A stretch of 8,376 nt of DNA from Halobacteriales archaeon SW_5_68_122 (GTDB lineage Archaea > Halobacteriota > Halobacteria > Halobacteriales > Haloarculaceae): the NCBI GenBank assembly GCA_003022815.1, contig PXSL01000037.1, positions 5,198 through 13,573 on the forward strand, in the 5' to 3' direction. Both the position numbers and the translations under genes were made by a program. The notes under the pieces are model-generated. The model was not told the DNA's origin. It searched no databases and worked only from the letters and a program-made list of their open reading frames with translations. Position 1 is the first letter of the stretch. Every line of letters begins with the position of its first letter. Below are positions 6,152-8,376 of the stretch, piece by piece.

Positions 6152-6160
6152 CTTTTTATC
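6152..6160 (+). promoter_or_regulatory. TATA-like box ahead of the small ORF at 6183
   Basis: CTTTTTATC is centred about 27 nt before the ATG at 6183, good leaderless spacing. The same bases can be read as the T-run of a duplicated half-terminator, so its role is uncertain. Confidence 0.4.
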
Positions 6161-6182
6161 GGCCAGTCGTAGTTCCAGATGT

Positions 6183-6327
6183 ATGACGAGCGGTCCCTCC
6201 CTGCTGGACCTCACCGGCATCGGCGACGACAACCGGGTGCCGGCCCGGGTCGACCTCGAGGAGGACCTCGACCTGCGGGCGCTCGTCGACCGGAAGCTCC
6301 TGGCGCGGGTCCTCGACGGGCGATTAA
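6183..6327 (+). pseudogene. Doubtful small ORF or damaged gene, function unknown
   Basis: From the ATG at 6183 about 47 codons have haloarchaeal codon use and an acidic, plausible product (MTSGPSLLDLTGIGDD, ARVDLEEDLDLRALVDRK, LLARVLDG). After about 6321 the frame continues to 7094 only as a shadow of the opposite membrane-protein gene. A TAA lies at 6325-6327 in a different frame, exactly over the stop of that opposite gene, so the original gene may have ended there and lost frame. At 6194-6201 TCCC is repeated in tandem; removing one copy would join an alternative start at 6179 to the same protein as MYDERSLLDLTGI. The end coordinate given is therefore the likely former end, not an intact frame. 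No family recognised. It could also be non-coding. Confidence 0.35.
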
Positions 6328-6974
6328 CTCCCGGCGTCGAGCGCGAGTGCCCCGCCGATTGTGACCAGCACCGCGCCGGCGGCCAGCCCCTCGTTCGGCC
6401 GGCCAGTCGCGGCGAGAACGCCGAAGGCCGCCAGGCCGCCGCCGAGACAGCAGGCAACGCCGACGGTCCGAGAGCGCCGCCGGAGGCGGCCGCCCCGACG
6501 GCGGCGGTAGTCGACCGCCCCGAGACCGACGATAGCCGCCGCGAGCGCGCCGACGAGCAGGCCCTCGGCGGCACCGTAGGCCAGCAGGCCGCCGGCGGCG
6601 AGCAGGCCGACGGCGAGCGAGGCGTCGGGCGAGAGCGGGGTGACCGGCTCGCCGAACCGGGCGTGGTACAGGACGGGCGGGACCGCGACGACGGCGGCGA
6701 CGAGCGCGCCGAACAGCGGCCGGCCGGCCACGACCCCGTACAGCAGGGTCGGTGCGGCGCCGAGGAAGCCGGCCGCGAGGACCGCATCGGGGACGAACAC
6801 CGTCTGTGGCGACTCCGAGCGGACGATGCCGAAGACGACGAACGGGTACAGGAGGCCAACGCTGACGAGGACTGTCGCGAGGTGGTCCGAGGAGAACAGC
6901 AGTCCGAACAGGGCGAAGGCAAACGCGAGAACGAGACCGACGACAGGCGCCGCCTCCGGAACCGGACGACTCAT
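6324..6974 (-). CDS. Small polytopic membrane protein, unknown function
   Basis: Predicted integral membrane protein of 216 residues with seven to eight hydrophobic segments: near residues 9-28, 32-52, 59-83, 87-103, 117-133, 135-153, 171-190 and 197-214. A strongly basic loop (YRRRRGGRLRRRSR, about 156-169) separates segments six and seven and should face the cytoplasm by the positive-inside rule. No catalytic or transport motif is visible and I do not recognise a family. The frame is open upstream to 7241, but that part reads as an Arg-rich shadow running into the divergent gene; the ATG at 6974 begins the first hydrophobic stretch (MSRPVPEAAPVVGLVLAF) and has a T-rich GCTTTGTC about 28 nt upstream. 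TAA at 6324-6326 lies within a TTAA palindrome shared with a possible + strand stop. Confidence 0.72.
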   Translation of the reverse strand: MSRPVPEAAPVVGLVLAFAFALFGLLFSSDHLATVLVSVGLLYPFVVFGIVRSESPQTVFVPDAVLAAGFLGAAPTLLYGVVAGRPLFGALVAAVVAVPPVLYHARFGEPVTPLSPDASLAVGLLAAGGLLAYGAAEGLLVGALAAAIVGLGAVDYRRRRGGRLRRRSRTVGVACCLGGGLAAFGVLAATGRPNEGLAAGAVLVTIGGALALDAGS

Positions 6975-7088
6975 CGCCCGGAGTTCGGGGCGGGCCGACA
7001 AAGCGCTGGCGCTCCCGGCGCGGCGCGTCGCCCCGGCACCGACCGTCTCGGGCGGGGTCATGGCCCGCGTGTCGGGGCATCCGAAACG

Positions 7089-7096
7089 GTTTAACG
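7089..7096 (+). promoter_or_regulatory. TATA-like box of the TRAM gene
   Basis: GTTTAACG is centred about 25 nt before the ATG at 7118, with AACGGTT-type AT-rich sequence standing out from the GC-rich surroundings. Leaderless spacing. Confidence 0.5.
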
Positions 7097-7117
7097 GTGT
7101 CTCACCAAGCAACCCGC

Positions 7118-7514
7118 ATGTCAGACTGCCCACTCGCCGAGGACTGCCCCAGTTTCTCCGAGCGGATCGAGGGGATGGGGTGTCAGCACTACGGCGACCG
7201 CGGCGGCGCCGAGTGGTGCTGTCGACGTCGAGGACATCCACGAGTCGGGCGCCGGCGTCGGCCGCACCGGGGACGGCTTCATCGTGATGGTCGACGGCGT
7301 GTTGCCGGAGGCCCGCGCGAGAGTCCGCATCACCGAGGTGCGGTCAAACCACGCCCGCGCCGAGGAGATAGAGCGGCTCCCGATGGACGACGACGCGGAG
7401 GAGACAGAGACGGCCGAGGGCGCCGAGGACGATGACGAGGAAGAACGGAGCGAGCGCGAGCGGGCACTCGACCGCGAGCGGCTGGGCAGCCGCGAGAACT
7501 TCTGGGGCAATTGA
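7118..7514 (+). pseudogene. TRAM-domain protein gene with internal out-of-frame deletion
   Basis: The first 34 codons read MSDCPLAEDCPSFSERIEGM and on to GGAEWC, with cysteines at 4, 10, 22 and 34 and His at 24, the zinc-finger-like start of a conserved haloarchaeal TRAM-domain protein. After Cys34 (7217-7219) the frame turns into Arg-rich nonsense, whereas one base further on the +1 frame from 7221 reads VDVEDIHESGAGVGRTGDGF, then VMVDGVLPEARARVRIT, the TRAM domain (an RNA-binding beta-barrel found in tRNA-modifying enzymes and small archaeal RNA chaperones). It ends in an acidic tail and RENFWGN at TGA 7512-7514. As I recall homologues, about 21-22 residues (NHY...PGEEV-like) are missing between the halves, that is about 62-65 nt. 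No full-length product can be made unless the sequence is wrong. Its stop overlaps the next gene's start. Confidence 0.78.
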
Positions 7515-7901
7515 CCCTCCCGGACCCCGACGACCTGCTGGGGCAGGTGGGCTTCGACGCGGAGGCGAGCGTTCTCACCCGCCGGCAGGCGGAGGTGCTC
7601 GCGTTCCGCGAGCGGGACGTCTCGCAGGCCGACATTCGAGAAGGCCCGCGAGACGGTCGCCTTCGCGGAGGCGCTGTCGGCGCCGGTCCGGGTGACCGTC
7701 AAGGCCGGCACCGACCTCTACGACGTGCCGAACATGGTGTACTCCGCCTGCGACGAGGCGGGCCTGAAGGTCAACCGGACCGCGCCGGAGGTGATGCGGC
7801 TGGTCGGCGAGGCCGCCGGCGACGCCGTCCACGGCCGGGAGGTCCGCCGCGACATCACCGTCAGCGTCACGGGCGACGGGACGGTCCAGGTCCGCGAGTG
7901 A
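7511..7901 (+). pseudogene. Tfx family DNA-binding protein gene lacking the recognition helix
   Basis: The N-terminal part reads LLGQVGFDAEASVLTRRQAE, then VLAFRERDVSQADI, the start of the Tfx family helix-turn-helix regulator (a family described from methanogens, where it binds near the molybdenum formylmethanofuran dehydrogenase genes). After Ile (7634-7636) the frame is lost; one base further, from 7638, the +1 frame gives EKARETVAFAEALSAPVRVT, then AGTDLYDVPNMVYSACDEAG, and a normal C-terminus to VRVRE-like QVRE and TGA 7899-7901. Homologues, as I recall them, have about 22 residues between these parts (ADRLGTSRANVS... type), which hold the DNA recognition helix; about 65 nt are missing. 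The TTG at 7511 overlaps the TGA of the TRAM gene and is the best start in the open frame, but it is an uncommon start codon. As it stands the gene cannot give a DNA-binding protein. Confidence 0.78.
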
Positions 7902-7916
7902 CGGACGCCGGGGGGC

Positions 7917-7925
7917 GATATAAGT
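7917..7925 (+). promoter_or_regulatory. TATA box of the SDR gene
   Basis: GATATAAGT lies between the Tfx stop and the SDR start and is centred about 27 nt before the ATG at 7948. It is one of the two clearest TATA boxes in the window and indicates a leaderless transcript. Confidence 0.6.
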
Positions 7926-7947
7926 CGGCGGCGCTCGAGGCGTCGGT

Positions 7948-8376
7948 ATGGACCTCGGAATCGACGGCAACGCGGCACTGGTGACGGCAGGAACCGCGGG
8001 ACTCGGGCTGGCGAGCGCGGAGGCACTGGCCCGGGCCGGCTGTGACGTCGCGGTGTGCGGCCGCGACGAGGACCGCCTCTCGCGGGCCGAAGCGCACCTA
8101 GAGGCAACTGGCGACGGCGATGTGCTCGGCGTCAGCGCCGACATCACCGAACACGACGAGATAGAGAGGTTCGTCGGCAAGACCATCCAATCGTTCGGCG
8201 GGCTCGACCACGTCGTCACGAGCGCCGGCGGGCCGCCCTCCGGCTCCTTTCTCGACACTGACGACGACGACTGGTATCACGCCTACGACCTGCTGGTGAT
8301 GAGCGTCGTCCGGACGGTCCGGGCGGCCCACCCAGCTATTGTCGAGGACGGCGGCGGCACCGTCGTCTGCATCACC
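7948..8376 (+). CDS. SDR family oxidoreductase (3' end outside the window)
   Basis: N-terminal 143 residues of a short-chain dehydrogenase/reductase, an NAD(P)-dependent soluble enzyme with a Rossmann fold. The nucleotide-binding turn is LVTAGTAGLG (residues 11-20), a TAxxxGLG form of the usual TGxxxGxG that is normal in 3-oxoacyl-ACP reductase-like subgroups. CGRDEDRL (37-44) follows the second strand and favours NADP through its Arg, SADIT (63-67) gives the Asp near the adenine ring, and VTSAGGPPSG (90-99) replaces the classical NNAG. DDDDWYHAYDLLVMSVVRTV (105-124) is the helix before the catalytic serine strand, which begins at CIT as the window ends, so the Ser-Tyr-Lys set cannot be checked. 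Substrate unknown. The frame is open at the window edge. Start chosen for the TATA spacing and the family-like MDLGIDGNAALVT. Confidence 0.88.
   Translation, partial: MDLGIDGNAALVTAGTAGLGLASAEALARAGCDVAVCGRDEDRLSRAEAHLEATGDGDVLGVSADITEHDEIERFVGKTIQSFGGLDHVVTSAGGPPSGSFLDTDDDDWYHAYDLLVMSVVRTVRAAHPAIVEDGGGTVVCIT

Larger units (their letters stand above)
5946..6178. other. Non-coding region after the radical SAM gene
   Basis: No credible gene was found here. The stretch contains a terminator hairpin with two T6 runs (5994-5999 and 6008-6013), a second palindrome of the same family (6047-6075), a short hairpin GCGG-TTCG-CCGC (6080-6091), a second copy of the radical SAM gene end (6124-6141), and a TATA-like box (6152-6160). 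It looks like a site of repeated small insertions and duplications. Confidence 0.6.

Noticed and set aside
6183..7094. A 303-codon open frame on the + strand
   Set aside because: After about residue 47 it is Arg/Gly/Ala/Glu-rich and lies exactly antisense to a membrane protein with clear transmembrane segments; only the first part may be coding.
7443..7496. GAACGGAGCGAG and a GCGGCT/AGCCGC hairpin in the TRAM gene tail as a sixth repeat element
   Set aside because: The inner pair does not match properly, and the region encodes a charged tail ending in RENFWGN that fits the protein family, so chance similarity is more likely.

Overview
The window is haloarchaeal chromosomal DNA. The evidence is very high GC with strong G/C preference at codon third positions, acidic predicted proteins, short AT-rich TATA-like boxes about 25-30 nt before start codons with almost no leader (the leaderless layout usual in Halobacteria), and several protein families largely or wholly confined to Halobacteria. 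No mobile-element gene, CRISPR array, tRNA or rRNA was seen.

Layout. 1-726 (+): winged-helix regulator with a FilR1-type C-terminal domain, possibly cut at the window edge. 759-1670 (+): HVO_0234-type beta-propeller protein carrying a low-complexity insert made of palindromic repeats. 1667-2764 (-): DUF373 membrane protein, converging on the propeller gene and sharing its CTAG stop. 2795-3390 (-): broken DUF6517-like lipoprotein gene. 3470-4069 (-) and 4214-4819 (-): two tandem paralogous lipoproteins of unknown function. 4950-5945 (+): COG2108-like radical SAM protein, divergent from the lipoproteins. 5946-6178: non-coding stretch with an intrinsic-type terminator, a second palindrome and a duplicate of the radical SAM gene end. 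6183 to about 6327 (+): doubtful small or damaged ORF. 6324-6974 (-): small polytopic membrane protein. 7118-7514 (+) and 7511-7901 (+): TRAM-domain and Tfx-family genes, each broken by an internal out-of-frame deletion. 7948-8376 (+): SDR oxidoreductase running off the window.

The genes look like separate housekeeping or conserved hypothetical genes, mostly with their own promoter. The only clear functional groupings are the lipoprotein cluster at 2795-4819 and the TRAM-Tfx pair, whose stop and start overlap. I do not see a new multi-gene system.

The most notable signal is a family of five same-strand palindromes (three inside the propeller coding sequence, two after the radical SAM gene). 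They share one architecture: outer stem, tandem G.A mismatches, inner stem of variable sequence with compensating changes, GAA or GGA loop. The second is gene decay: one lipoprotein gene has a nonsense codon plus a frameshift, and two adjacent conserved genes each lack about 62-65 nt with the same change of frame. Family assignments and the missing-residue counts rest on my recall of homologues, not on a search.
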